In this document: piece after piece, positions 26,592 through 35,236 of the stretch
How positions within the stretch are numbered: position 1 is the stretch's first letter
Layout of the letters: every line of letters begins with the position of its first letter
NCBI RefSeq assembly: GCF_022179225.1
Contig: NZ_BPQL01000107.1
Location: 1 to 38,448 of the forward strand
Direction of reading: 5' to 3'
Length of the DNA: 38,448 nt
Origin: Methylobacterium goesingense
GTDB taxonomy: Bacteria; Pseudomonadota; Alphaproteobacteria; Rhizobiales; Beijerinckiaceae
Program-made: the position numbers and the translations under genes
The notes under the pieces: generated by a model
What the model was told of the DNA's origin: nothing
What the model saw: only the letters and a program-made list of their open reading frames with translations
Databases searched by the model: none

Positions 26592-29500
26592 TCGCCCGCC
26601 TCATCGCCTGGTCGGCCCGGAATCTGGTGCTGGTCCTGATCGGGACGGTGTTCGCGGTCGGAGCCGGGCTCTACGCCCTGAGGACCCTGCCGCTCGATGC
26701 GATCCCTGACCTCTCGGACGTCCAGACCATCGTCTACACCGAGTACCCCGGGCAGGCGCCCCAGGTCATCGAGGACCAGGTCACCTACCCGCTGACCACC
26801 GCGATGCTGACGGTGCCCCGGTCGAAGGTCGTGCGCGGCTTCTCGTTCTTCGGGGTGTCGTTCGTCTACGTCATCTTCGAGGACGGCACCGACCCGTACT
26901 GGGCGCGCAGCCGGGTGCTCGAATACCTCAACACCGTGGCCAAGCGCCTGCCGGCCGGCGTCACCCCGACCCTGGGACCGGACGCGACCGGGGTCGGCTG
27001 GGTCTACCAGTACGTCGTGGTCGCCAAGGAACGCACGCTGGCGGAGCTCCGCTCGCTCCAGGACTGGGTCGTCCGCTTCGGGGCGTCGCGTGCCGAGGGC
27101 GTGGCGGAGGTCGCCGGCGTCGGCGGCTTCGTGAAGCAGTACAACGTCGTGGTCGATCCGAACCGGCTGCGGGCGCAGGGCATCACCCTGTCCAAGCTCC
27201 GGGAGGCCATCCGGGCGAGCAACGCCGATGTCGGCGGCCGAACGGTCGAGCTCTCCGAGTTCGAGTTCGTCGTCCGCGGCCGCGGGTACCTCAAGAGCGT
27301 CGCCGACATCGAGAGCATCGTCCTGAGGACCGAGGCGGGCGCGCCCCTGCGGGTGAAGGACGTCGCCAAGGTCGAGCTCGGTCCCGACGAGCGCCGCGGC
27401 ATCACCGAGATGAACGGGGACGGCGAGGTCGCCGGCGGGATCGTCCTGCAACGGTTCGGTGCCAACGCCCTGAACGTCATCGAGAACGTGAAGGCCCGGC
27501 TTTCCGAGGTCGCCGCCAGCCTGCCCAAGGGCACGGAGATCCTGCCGGTCTACGACCGCTCGCACCTGATCGGGGCGGCCATCGAGACCCTCAAGGGCAC
27601 GCTGATCGAGGAGAGCGCCATCGTCGCCCTCGTCTGCATCGTGTTCCTGCTCCACGTCCGCAGCGCGCTGGTGGCGATCCTGATGCTGCCGGTCGGCATC
27701 CTCATGGCGTTCGCGGGCATGAAGGTTTTGGGGCTCGGGGCCAACATCATGAGCCTCGGCGGCATCGCCATCGCGGTGGGTGCCATGATCGACGCCGCCA
27801 TCGTGATGATCGAGAACGCCCACAAGCACCTGGAGCGGGCGTCTCCGGACAAGCCCCGGGTCGAGATCCTGATCGAGGCCGCAAGCGAGGTCGGGCCGTC
27901 GCTGTTCTTCTCGCTCCTGATCATCACGGTCAGCTTCTTGCCGATCTTCACCCTGGAGAGCCAGGAGGGCCGCCTGTTCGGTCCGCTGGCCTTCACCAAG
28001 ACCTTCGCCATGGCCGCGGCGGCGGTGCTGTCCCTGACACTCGTCCCGGCGCTGATGGTGCTGTTCGTCCGAGGCCGGATCATCCCCGAGCACCGCAACC
28101 CGGTGAACAGACTCCTGATCTGGATCTATCGGCCCCTGATCGCCGGCGTCCTGCAGGCGCGGGTCCTCACCGTGCTAATCGCCCTCGTCATCCTAGCGGC
28201 GACGGCATGGCCGGCGAGCCGGCTCGGATCGGAGTTCATGCCCGACCTCGACGAGGGCACCCTGATGTACATGCCCACCACCCTGCCGGGCATCTCGGTG
28301 ACCAAGGCCGGTGACCTGCTCGCCACCCAGGACCGCATCATCAAGTCGTTCCCCGAGGTCGCCTCGGTCTACGGCAAGGCCGGACGGGCCAACACCGCGA
28401 CCGACCCGGCGCCGAGCGAGATGTTCGAGACGATCGTCAACCTGAAGCCGAAGGCCGAGTGGCGTCCCGGGGTCACGACGGCGAGCCTGAAGGCCGAGAT
28501 GGACGCCGCGCTCCATTTCCCCGGGGTCTCGAACGCCTGGACCCAGCCGATCCGCGCCCGCATCGACATGCTCTCCACCGGCATCCGCACGCCGGTCGGG
28601 ATCAAGGTGCTGGGGACGGACCTGACCGAGATGGAGAAGGTCGCCCGCCAGGTCGAGGCGGTGGTGAAGGCGGTGCCGGGCACGTCGAGCGCCTACGCCG
28701 AACGGGTGCAGGGCGGCTACTTCCTCGACATCACCCCCGACCGCCAGGCGCTGGGCCGGTACGGGCTGACCGTCGGCGACGTGCAGGACGTGATCGGGAT
28801 GGCGCTCGGCGGCGAGAGCGTCACCAACACCGTCGAGGGCCGCGAGCGCTACACCGTCAACGTGCGCTACCCGCGCGCCTTCCGCTCCGATCCGCGATCC
28901 ATCGCCTCCGAGGTTCAGGTGCCCATCGCGGGCGGTGGAACGGTCCCGCTCGGCGAGGTGGCCAAGGTGCAGTTGAACCGCGGCCCAACCCAGATCCGGA
29001 CGGAGAACGGACAGCTTGCGGTCTTCATCTACGTCGACGTCGCCGGTCGCGACCTCGGGGGCTACGTCGCCGAGGCGAGGGCCGCGGTCGCCAACGAGGT
29101 CAGGCTCCCCCAAGGCACCCTCGTGCAGTGGAGCGGACAGGTCGAGTACCTCGACCGGGCGACGGCCCGGCTCAAGGTCGTGGTCCCGCTGACGCTGCTG
29201 ATCGTGTTCCTGCTGCTCTACCTCAACTTCCGGCGGCTCACCGAGACGCTCATCGTCATGCTGTCGCTGCCCTTCGCCCTCGTCGGCGGCGTCTGGCTGA
29301 TGTGGTGGATGGGGTTCAATATGTCGGTGGCCGTCGCGGTGGGCTTCATCGCCCTGGCCGGCGTCGCGGCCGAGACCGGGGTGATCATGCTGGTCTACCT
29401 CGACCATGCGCTGGCCGAGATCCGGGCCGGATGCGACCGCGCCGGACGGGCACTCACCCGTGCCGACCTACGGAGGGCCATCATGATCGGCGCGGTCGAG

Positions 29501-29788
29501 CGGGTGCGTCCGAAGATGATGACGGTGGTCGCCATCATGGCCGGGCTCCTACCGATCCTCTGGAGCACCGGATCGGGATCCGAGGTCATGCAGCGGATCG
29601 CGGTGCCGATGATCGGCGGCATGGTATCGTCGACCATCCTGACCCTGGTCGTGATCCCGGCGGTGTACGGCCTCATGAAGGGGTGGTGGCTCCCGGAGGA
29701 CGCAGGCGAGCGCGAGTCCGTCCTTCAGCCGGGTCAGCCGCCGGACCCATTGAGCGGTACTCATCCCGCCCTGGCTGGCCAACGATGA
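26588..29788 (+). CDS. cusA: CusA-type copper/silver RND efflux pump
   Basis: A 1066-residue inner-membrane proton antiporter (12 helices, two large periplasmic loops). Seen: N-terminus MIARLIAWSARNLVLV, LPLDAIPDLSDVQTIVYTEY and PGQAPQVIEDQVTYP. The helix-4 signature AIAVGAMIDAAIVMIENAHK is that of the Cu/Ag (HME4) branch rather than the Zn/Co branch. SEFMPDLDEGTLMYMPTT and a Met-rich pore region follow. ATG 26588 overlaps the cusB stop (ATGA). No outer-membrane CusC-like gene follows, so another genomic channel would be needed. The last 28 bases overlap the 3' end of the converging nreB-like gene. Confidence 0.95.
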   Translation: MIARLIAWSARNLVLVLIGTVFAVGAGLYALRTLPLDAIPDLSDVQTIVYTEYPGQAPQVIEDQVTYPLTTAMLTVPRSKVVRGFSFFGVSFVYVIFEDGTDPYWARSRVLEYLNTVAKRLPAGVTPTLGPDATGVGWVYQYVVVAKERTLAELRSLQDWVVRFGASRAEGVAEVAGVGGFVKQYNVVVDPNRLRAQGITLSKLREAIRASNADVGGRTVELSEFEFVVRGRGYLKSVADIESIVLRTEAGAPLRVKDVAKVELGPDERRGITEMNGDGEVAGGIVLQRFGANALNVIENVKARLSEVAASLPKGTEILPVYDRSHLIGAAIETLKGTLIEESAIVALVCIVFLLHVRSALVAILMLPVGILMAFAGMKVLGLGANIMSLGGIAIAVGAMIDAAIVMIENAHKHLERASPDKPRVEILIEAASEVGPSLFFSLLIITVSFLPIFTLESQEGRLFGPLAFTKTFAMAAAAVLSLTLVPALMVLFVRGRIIPEHRNPVNRLLIWIYRPLIAGVLQARVLTVLIALVILAATAWPASRLGSEFMPDLDEGTLMYMPTTLPGISVTKAGDLLATQDRIIKSFPEVASVYGKAGRANTATDPAPSEMFETIVNLKPKAEWRPGVTTASLKAEMDAALHFPGVSNAWTQPIRARIDMLSTGIRTPVGIKVLGTDLTEMEKVARQVEAVVKAVPGTSSAYAERVQGGYFLDITPDRQALGRYGLTVGDVQDVIGMALGGESVTNTVEGRERYTVNVRYPRAFRSDPRSIASEVQVPIAGGGTVPLGEVAKVQLNRGPTQIRTENGQLAVFIYVDVAGRDLGGYVAEARAAVANEVRLPQGTLVQWSGQVEYLDRATARLKVVVPLTLLIVFLLLYLNFRRLTETLIVMLSLPFALVGGVWLMWWMGFNMSVAVAVGFIALAGVAAETGVIMLVYLDHALAEIRAGCDRAGRALTRADLRRAIMIGAVERVRPKMMTVVAIMAGLLPILWSTGSGSEVMQRIAVPMIGGMVSSTILTLVVIPAVYGLMKGWWLPEDAGERESVLQPGQPPDPLSGTHPALAGQR

Positions 29789-31086
29789 TGCAGGTCGTCG
29801 ATGACGAATGCGTGGGCGTGACTGCGGCCTCCATGCAGGTGCGGGTGCCGGACGTCGAGGTCCGCGTGGGCGTGCTCGATCACGTCGGGGTCCGCCGCCG
29901 GCCATAGCCGGGCCGCCGTGGCGACGCCGGCAAGCGTCACCGCCCCGAGGATCGCCAGCGTGGCAGGCATCCCCACGGACGGCCCCAGCCAGCCGGCCAG
30001 CGGATAGGTGAGCAACCAGGCTGCATGGGACAGGGCGAACTGTGCGGCGAAGAGGGCCGGCCGGTCCTCCTGGGTCGCCGAGCGGCGCAAAAGCCTGCCG
30101 GTGGGGGTCTGCACGGCGGAGTAGGCGAAGCCGAGGACGAGCCAGGTCGCGAGAAGGAGCGGCCATCCGATGGTGCCGCCCCGGGTAATGGCGGCGACGC
30201 CGAGGAGCACCACGCCGAGCAGGGCCGCCGCCGGGATCATGACGGCGCGGTCCGCGAGCCGGTCGAGCAGGCGCGGCAGCGTCAGGGCGGCGATCATGGA
30301 GCCGCCCCCGAACAGGCCTAGGGCGAGGGCCACGTCGGCCTGGGGGCGCTCCATGAGGCCCTGCACGATCACCACGGTGTTGACGATGACCATCGCGCCG
30401 GCCGCGGCGACCGCGAGGTTCAGGGCGAGCAACCCGCGCAGGCGCGGCGTCGCGAGGTAGATCCTGAGGCCCCGCGTCGTGCGGTCGTAGATGCCGCCTT
30501 GCCGGTCGGACCGGGTGGCGGTCGGCAAGGTCACGGACACCGCAAGGGCCGCCGAGCACAGGAAGCCGACGACTGTGCCACCGAACAGCGCGTTATAGGG
30601 CACGACCGTCAGGAGAAGGGCCGCCAGGGTCGGGCTGAGCAGGTTCTCCAGGTCGTAGGCTAGGCGCGAGAGCGAGAGGGCGCGGGTGTAGTCCCGTTCG
30701 TCCGGCAGGATGTCCGGGATGGTGGCCTGGAAGGTCGGTGTGAACGCCGCCGAGGCCGATTGCAGGACGAAGATCAGGACGTAGACCTGCCAGACCTGGT
30801 CGACGAAGGGCAGCGTCAGGGCGATGGCGGCGCGGACGAGGTCCGTGCCCACCAGGAATGCGCGTCGTGGCAACCGGCTCGTGAATGCCTGGGCCACCGG
30901 GGCGACGAGGACGTATGCGACCATCTTGATGGCCAGCGCCGTCCCGAGGACGGTGCCGGCGCGGTCACCGGCGATCCGGAATGCAAGAAGCCCGAGGGCG
31001 ACCGTGAGCAGGCCCGTGCCGATCAGGGCGATGACCTGGGCCGCGAACAGATGGCGATAGGTGCGATGGGCGAGGACGCTCAGCAT
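29761..31086 (-). CDS. nreB: NreB-like MFS metal exporter with His-rich tail
   Basis: A 441-residue, 12-helix major-facilitator protein. Seen: MLSVLAHRTYRHLFAAQVIAL, VYVLIFVLQSASAAFTP and IPDILPDERDYTRALSLSRLAYDLE, a pattern typical of the NreB group, and a C-terminal His-rich tail (EHAHADLDVRHPHLHGGRSHAHAF) that would bind Ni or Co. Known: NreB confers nickel resistance in Achromobacter-type determinants. Start: ATG 31086, preceded by GAGGA; a longer frame to 31239 overlaps the repressor gene. It begins 8 bases after the CsoR/RcnR-type repressor, forming a two-gene operon. The substrate is inferred from family and tail. Confidence 0.8.
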   Translation of the reverse strand: MLSVLAHRTYRHLFAAQVIALIGTGLLTVALGLLAFRIAGDRAGTVLGTALAIKMVAYVLVAPVAQAFTSRLPRRAFLVGTDLVRAAIALTLPFVDQVWQVYVLIFVLQSASAAFTPTFQATIPDILPDERDYTRALSLSRLAYDLENLLSPTLAALLLTVVPYNALFGGTVVGFLCSAALAVSVTLPTATRSDRQGGIYDRTTRGLRIYLATPRLRGLLALNLAVAAAGAMVIVNTVVIVQGLMERPQADVALALGLFGGGSMIAALTLPRLLDRLADRAVMIPAAALLGVVLLGVAAITRGGTIGWPLLLATWLVLGFAYSAVQTPTGRLLRRSATQEDRPALFAAQFALSHAAWLLTYPLAGWLGPSVGMPATLAILGAVTLAGVATAARLWPAADPDVIEHAHADLDVRHPHLHGGRSHAHAFVIDDLHHRWPARAG

Positions 31087-31093
31087 CGGGTCC

Positions 31094-31360
31094 TCACAGG
31101 TACTTCGCGAGCAGCTTGAACTCGGCGAGGGCGTCCTTGGTGGACTTGCCTCCCTGCCCGACGCCGTCCGCGAGGCAATGCTCCATGTGGTCCTCGATGA
31201 GGACGCGCTTGGCGTTCGTAATGGCGCTCTCGACCGCATGCAGTTGCTGGGCGAGGTCCACGCAGGGGCGGCCCTCCTCGATCATCGCGATCACCCCGGC
31301 GAGGTGGCCGTGCGCGCGCTTCAGGCGCTTGACGATATCCGGATGCGAGGCATGTTCCAT
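31094..31360 (-). CDS. CsoR/RcnR-family metal-sensing repressor
   Basis: An 88-residue all-helical repressor. Candidate metal ligands: H3 or H6 near the N-terminus, C33 in GRPCVDLAQQ, H58 and C62 in EDHMEHC. C33-H58-C62 gives the Cys-His-Cys set of CsoR, while the N-terminal His recalls the Ni/Co sensor RcnR, so the fingerprint is mixed. Known: these tetramers bind GC-rich operators in the apo form and release on metal binding. The gene precedes the NreB-like exporter by 8 bases and is probably its regulator (the NreA role). An operator-like inverted repeat lies just upstream (31372-31388). Start ATG 31360. Confidence 0.88.
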   Translation of the reverse strand: MEHASHPDIVKRLKRAHGHLAGVIAMIEEGRPCVDLAQQLHAVESAITNAKRVLIEDHMEHCLADGVGQGGKSTKDALAEFKLLAKYL

Positions 31361-31371
31361 CCCACGATCCT

Positions 31372-31388
31372 ATCCCCCCGGAGGGGAT
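31372..31388. promoter_or_regulatory. Candidate operator of the CsoR/RcnR-type repressor
   Basis: ATCCCC (31372-31377) and GGGGAT (31383-31388) flank CCGGA, starting 12 bases upstream of the repressor ATG. G/C tracts bordered by A/T with dyad symmetry are typical of operators of this family. Assignment is inference. Confidence 0.5.
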
Positions 31389-31408
31389 GCATCAATCGGC
31401 GTCGCTCG

Positions 31409-31975
31409 CTACGGCGGCGTGTCGTGGCCGGCCTGCGGTCCGTTTTCGCCGAGCAGGTCCGTGACGTGGGACTCGGCCGGATGGCCGGTGGCGGCGCGGT
31501 GAACCTGCGAGCATGCCGCGAAGCCCGGACCCGAGACCGTCATCACCAGCATGCGGGTGCCGTCGTCCTTCGTGCGCATCGCCAGGGTGGTGCGCGCCTC
31601 CGGCCATTCCAGGGCGTTCGCGGCAGGTCCGATCCGGGGCTCGCCGTGGCGCCGCACGCCCTCCCGCCGCATCGCCTCCCACGCCGACGCGGCGGCGACG
31701 TCGCCGAGCGGGCGCCCAACCCAGACCACTTGCTGCAGGCCCTGGTCCCGGCAGACGACGAGGATGACCTGGGCCGTATCGGTGCCCGAGGCGAGCGGCC
31801 GGTCGTGGAAGTAGAACAGCCCGGTCAGGTTCGCCTCGCGGTCGACCATGGAAGGCGGCGCGATCCGGTCGACCGGTCCCCACGAGAGACCGAACGGCGC
31901 CTCGTCGCCCGAAGCGGCCGCCGGCGTCGAAATGGCAGCCCACGCCGCGATGGCGAGCGCTGGACGGCACGGCAT
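31409..31975 (-). CDS. Secreted 188-residue protein after czcA, unknown
   Basis: Family not recognised. An N-terminal signal peptide is likely (about 1-20, ALAIAAWAAISTPAAASG). The mature part starts GDEAPFGLSWGPVDRI and looks beta-rich, with two Cys (VVCRDQG and FAACSQ) that could form a disulphide. The tail is His-containing and polar (EPAESH-like to the end). Start: ATG 31975 with GGCGGAG seven bases upstream, 4 bases after the czcA stop, so it is the last gene of the czc transcript. Function may be periplasmic, linked to metal efflux, by context only. Upstream frame extensions to 32062 are Arg-rich and rejected. Confidence 0.7.
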   Translation of the reverse strand: MPCRPALAIAAWAAISTPAAASGDEAPFGLSWGPVDRIAPPSMVDREANLTGLFYFHDRPLASGTDTAQVILVVCRDQGLQQVVWVGRPLGDVAAASAWEAMRREGVRRHGEPRIGPAANALEWPEARTTLAMRTKDDGTRMLVMTVSGPGFAACSQVHRAATGHPAESHVTDLLGENGPQAGHDTPP

Positions 31976-31979
31976 TTGG

Positions 31980-34900
31980 CTACTCCGCCGCCCTGAGGTG
32001 CGCCGGCGCCTCCGCCACCCGGGCCGGCGAACCGACCGTCGCGGTCCGGGCGAACCGGGCATAGAGGGCGGGGAGGATCACCAGCGTCAGGAGGGTCGCG
32101 CTGATGAGGCCGCCGATGACGACGGTCGCGAGCGGCCTCTGGATCTCGGCCCCCGTCTCGGTCGCCAGCGCCATCGGCACGAAGCCCAGCGACGCCACCA
32201 GGGCGGTCATCGCCACCGGCCGGAGCCGGGTCATCGCGCCTTCGAGGATGGCCTCCCGGCGCGGCTTCCCTTCCGCGATGAGCTGCTTGATGTAGGTTAG
32301 CATCACGAGTCCGTTGAGGACCGCCACCCCTGACAGGGCGATGAACCCCACCGCCGCCGGCACCGAGAACGGCATGCCCCGCAGCCACAGGGCGGCGATG
32401 CCCCCGGTGAGCGCCAGCGGGACCGCGCTAAACACCAGCAGGGCGTCCCGCGCCGAGTTCAGGGCCGAGAACAGCAGCAGGAAGATCAGGAAGAAGCACA
32501 CCGGCACCACCACCATCAGGCGCTGCCGGGCCGAGGCCAGGTTCTCGAACTGGCCGCCCCAGGTCACGTAGTAGCCAGACGGCAGCTGCACACCCGATGC
32601 GACCTTGGCCTGCGCCTCCGCCACCAGCGAGCCGATGTCGCGGCCGCGCACGTTGGCGGTGACCACGACCCGGCGGCGCCCGTTCTCACGCGAGATCTGG
32701 TTCGGCCCCTCGGTGACGGAGAAGCTTGCCACCTGCTTCAGGAGCACCGAGGCCGCGCGTCCGTTGAGGCCGGGAGGCAGCGGCACCGGGATGTTTTCCA
32801 GCGCCTCGCGGTCCTCGCGCACCTTGTCGTTCAGGCGCACCACGATGGGGAAGCGACGGTCGCCCTCGAAGACCATGCCGGCCTCGCGGCCGCCGATGGC
32901 CGCGCCGATGACGTCCTGGATTGCGGACGTGCTCAGGCCGAGGCGGGCCGCCTCCGTCTTGTTGATCTTGATCTCCAGGAACGGCAGGCCCGCCGTCTGC
33001 TCCACCTTGACGTCGTCGGCGCCCTCGGTCCCCCGCAGGATCGCGGCGACCTGGTTGGCGGCCTTGAGCATCGGCTCGAACTCCTCGCCGAACACCTTCA
33101 CGGCGAGGTCGCCGCGGGTGCCGGCCAACAACTCGTTGAAGCGAAGCTGGATCGGCTGGGAGAACTCGTAGACGTTGCCGGCGAGCGCCCCAAGGGCCTT
33201 CTCGATCTGCTCCTGCAGGTCGGCCTTGGACAGGTCCGGATCGGGCCATTCCTCCTGCGGCTTCAGGATGACGAAGGTGTCGGACGAGCTCGGCGGCATC
33301 GGGTCGGAGGCGACCTCCGCGGTGCCGGTCTTCGAAAAGACGTAGGCGACCTGGGGGAATCTGCTGATCGCCTGCTCGACCTTCAGCTGCATCGCCTGCG
33401 ACTGCGTCAGCGATGTCGAGGGGATGCGCTGGGCGTTCAGCGCGATGCTCTTCTCGTCGAGCTGAGGGATGAACTCCTGCCCCAGCTTGGTGAACAGGAA
33501 GCCGGCGCCGACGAGCAGCACAAGGGCGACCGCGACGAAGGTCATCGGGACGCGCAGGGCGGCGCCAAGGACAGGACGGTAGGCGGCCTTGATCCCGCGG
33601 ATGAGGACGTTGTCGGTCTCGGTGACCTTACCGGTGATGACGATGGCGATCATCGCCGGCACGAAGGTGAGCGACAGGACGAAGGCCGAGACGAGGGCGA
33701 TGATGACGGTCAGCGCCATCGGTTCGAACATCTTGCCCTCGACCCCGGTGAAGGTGAGGAGCGGCACGTAGACGAGGATGATGATGGCCTGCCCGTAGAG
33801 GGACGGCTTGATCATTTCCTCGGCCGAGGCGCGCACGGTGACGAGGCGCTCCTCCAGGTCGAGCTTGCGCCCGAGCTCCCCCTGGCGCTCCGCGAGGTGG
33901 CGCAGGGCGTTCTCGGTGATGATGACGGCGCCGTCGACGATGAGGCCGAAGTCGAGGGCGCCGAGGCTCATCAGGTTGGCGCTGATGCGGCCCTGGACCA
34001 TGCCGGTCATGGTTATCAGCATCGCCACCGGGATGACGAGGGCGGTGACGATGGCCGCCCGGATGTTGCCGAGCAGCAGGAACAGGATGACGATGACGAG
34101 GGCGGCGCCCTCGGCCAGGTTCTTGGCCACGGTCCGGATCGTGGCCTCGACCAGAAGGGTCCGGTTGAGGACGGTCTGGACCTCGACGCCGGGGGGGAGC
34201 GTGCGCCGGATTACCGTCATTCTCGCGTCGACGGCGGCCGAGACCGTCCGGCTGTTCTCGCCGATCAGCATCAGGGCGGTGCCGATGACGACCTCGCGCC
34301 CGTCCTCGCTACCCGACCCGGTGCGCAGGTCGCGCCCGATCCGGACTTCCGCGATGTCCGAGATGCGGACCGGCACGCCGCCGCGCGTGGTCACGACCAC
34401 GGAGCCGATGTCCTCCATGGTCTCCAGGCGACCTGCGGCACGGACGACGTAGCCCTCGCCGTTGTCCTCCAGGTAGCGGGCGCCCTGGTTTGCGTTGTTG
34501 GCCTCCAGCGCCCGGCCGATGTCGGCGAATGACAGGTCGAGGGCGGTCAGCTTCATCGGGTCAGGCTGGACGTGGTACTGCTTGTCGAAGCCACCGATGC
34601 TGTCGACGCCGGCCACGCCCGGCACGGTCTTCACCTGGGGGCGAATGATCCAGTCCTGGACCGTGCGCAGGTAAGCGGTGCGTTCGAGCTCGGTCGCGAG
34701 CCGCTGGCCCTCTGGGGTCAGGTAGCTCCCGTCACCTTGCCAGCCCGCCTTACCGTCCGGGGAGACCTTACGATCCTTCGGTTGGGCATAGTGGATCGAC
34801 CACATGTAGATCTCGCCCAGGCCCGTCGAGATCGGTCCCATGTGCGGCTCGGCCCCCGGCGGCAGGGTCGACTTCGCCTCGCCGATCCGCTCCGCGACCT

Positions 34901-35225
34901 GCTGGCGGGCGAAATATACGTTTGTCGCCTCCGAGAAGACCGCGGTGACCTGCGAGAAGCCGTTGCGCGAGAGCGAGCGCGTGTATTCCAACCCCTTGAT
35001 GCCGGCGAGCGCGGTCTCGACCGGGTAGGTCACCTGCTTCTCGATATCGACCGGCGAGAGCGACGGCGCCGTCGTGTTGATCTGCACCTGGTTGTTGGTG
35101 ATGTCCGGCACCGCGTCGATGGGAAGCTTGGTCAGCGAGAACACGCCGAAGCCGGCCGCCAGCAGCGACAGCAGCACCACGAGCCAACGCTGGTGGACGG
35201 AGAAGTCGAGGATCTTCGAGATCAT
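31980..35225 (-). CDS. czcA: CzcA-type Zn/Cd/Co RND efflux pump
   Basis: A 1081-residue RND antiporter. Seen: N-terminus MISKILDFSVHQRWLVVLL, LPIDAVPDITNNQVQINT, SPVDIEKQVTYPVETAL, and the helix-4 motif LDFGLIVDGAVIITENALRH. The Asp/Asp/Glu pattern of that motif marks the CzcA/CnrA (HME1) branch that exports Zn, Co, Cd or Ni. GQEFIPQLDEKSIALNAQRIP and C-terminal helices follow. Start ATG 35225, 11 bases after czcB. No CzcC outer-membrane channel gene is seen; the downstream partner is a small secreted protein. It clearly differs from the Cu/Ag pump at 26588-29788, so the island carries two different RND pumps. Confidence 0.95.
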   Translation of the reverse strand: MISKILDFSVHQRWLVVLLSLLAAGFGVFSLTKLPIDAVPDITNNQVQINTTAPSLSPVDIEKQVTYPVETALAGIKGLEYTRSLSRNGFSQVTAVFSEATNVYFARQQVAERIGEAKSTLPPGAEPHMGPISTGLGEIYMWSIHYAQPKDRKVSPDGKAGWQGDGSYLTPEGQRLATELERTAYLRTVQDWIIRPQVKTVPGVAGVDSIGGFDKQYHVQPDPMKLTALDLSFADIGRALEANNANQGARYLEDNGEGYVVRAAGRLETMEDIGSVVVTTRGGVPVRISDIAEVRIGRDLRTGSGSEDGREVVIGTALMLIGENSRTVSAAVDARMTVIRRTLPPGVEVQTVLNRTLLVEATIRTVAKNLAEGAALVIVILFLLLGNIRAAIVTALVIPVAMLITMTGMVQGRISANLMSLGALDFGLIVDGAVIITENALRHLAERQGELGRKLDLEERLVTVRASAEEMIKPSLYGQAIIILVYVPLLTFTGVEGKMFEPMALTVIIALVSAFVLSLTFVPAMIAIVITGKVTETDNVLIRGIKAAYRPVLGAALRVPMTFVAVALVLLVGAGFLFTKLGQEFIPQLDEKSIALNAQRIPSTSLTQSQAMQLKVEQAISRFPQVAYVFSKTGTAEVASDPMPPSSSDTFVILKPQEEWPDPDLSKADLQEQIEKALGALAGNVYEFSQPIQLRFNELLAGTRGDLAVKVFGEEFEPMLKAANQVAAILRGTEGADDVKVEQTAGLPFLEIKINKTEAARLGLSTSAIQDVIGAAIGGREAGMVFEGDRRFPIVVRLNDKVREDREALENIPVPLPPGLNGRAASVLLKQVASFSVTEGPNQISRENGRRRVVVTANVRGRDIGSLVAEAQAKVASGVQLPSGYYVTWGGQFENLASARQRLMVVVPVCFFLIFLLLFSALNSARDALLVFSAVPLALTGGIAALWLRGMPFSVPAAVGFIALSGVAVLNGLVMLTYIKQLIAEGKPRREAILEGAMTRLRPVAMTALVASLGFVPMALATETGAEIQRPLATVVIGGLISATLLTLVILPALYARFARTATVGSPARVAEAPAHLRAAE

Positions 35226-35236
35226 GATGGCCGCCC

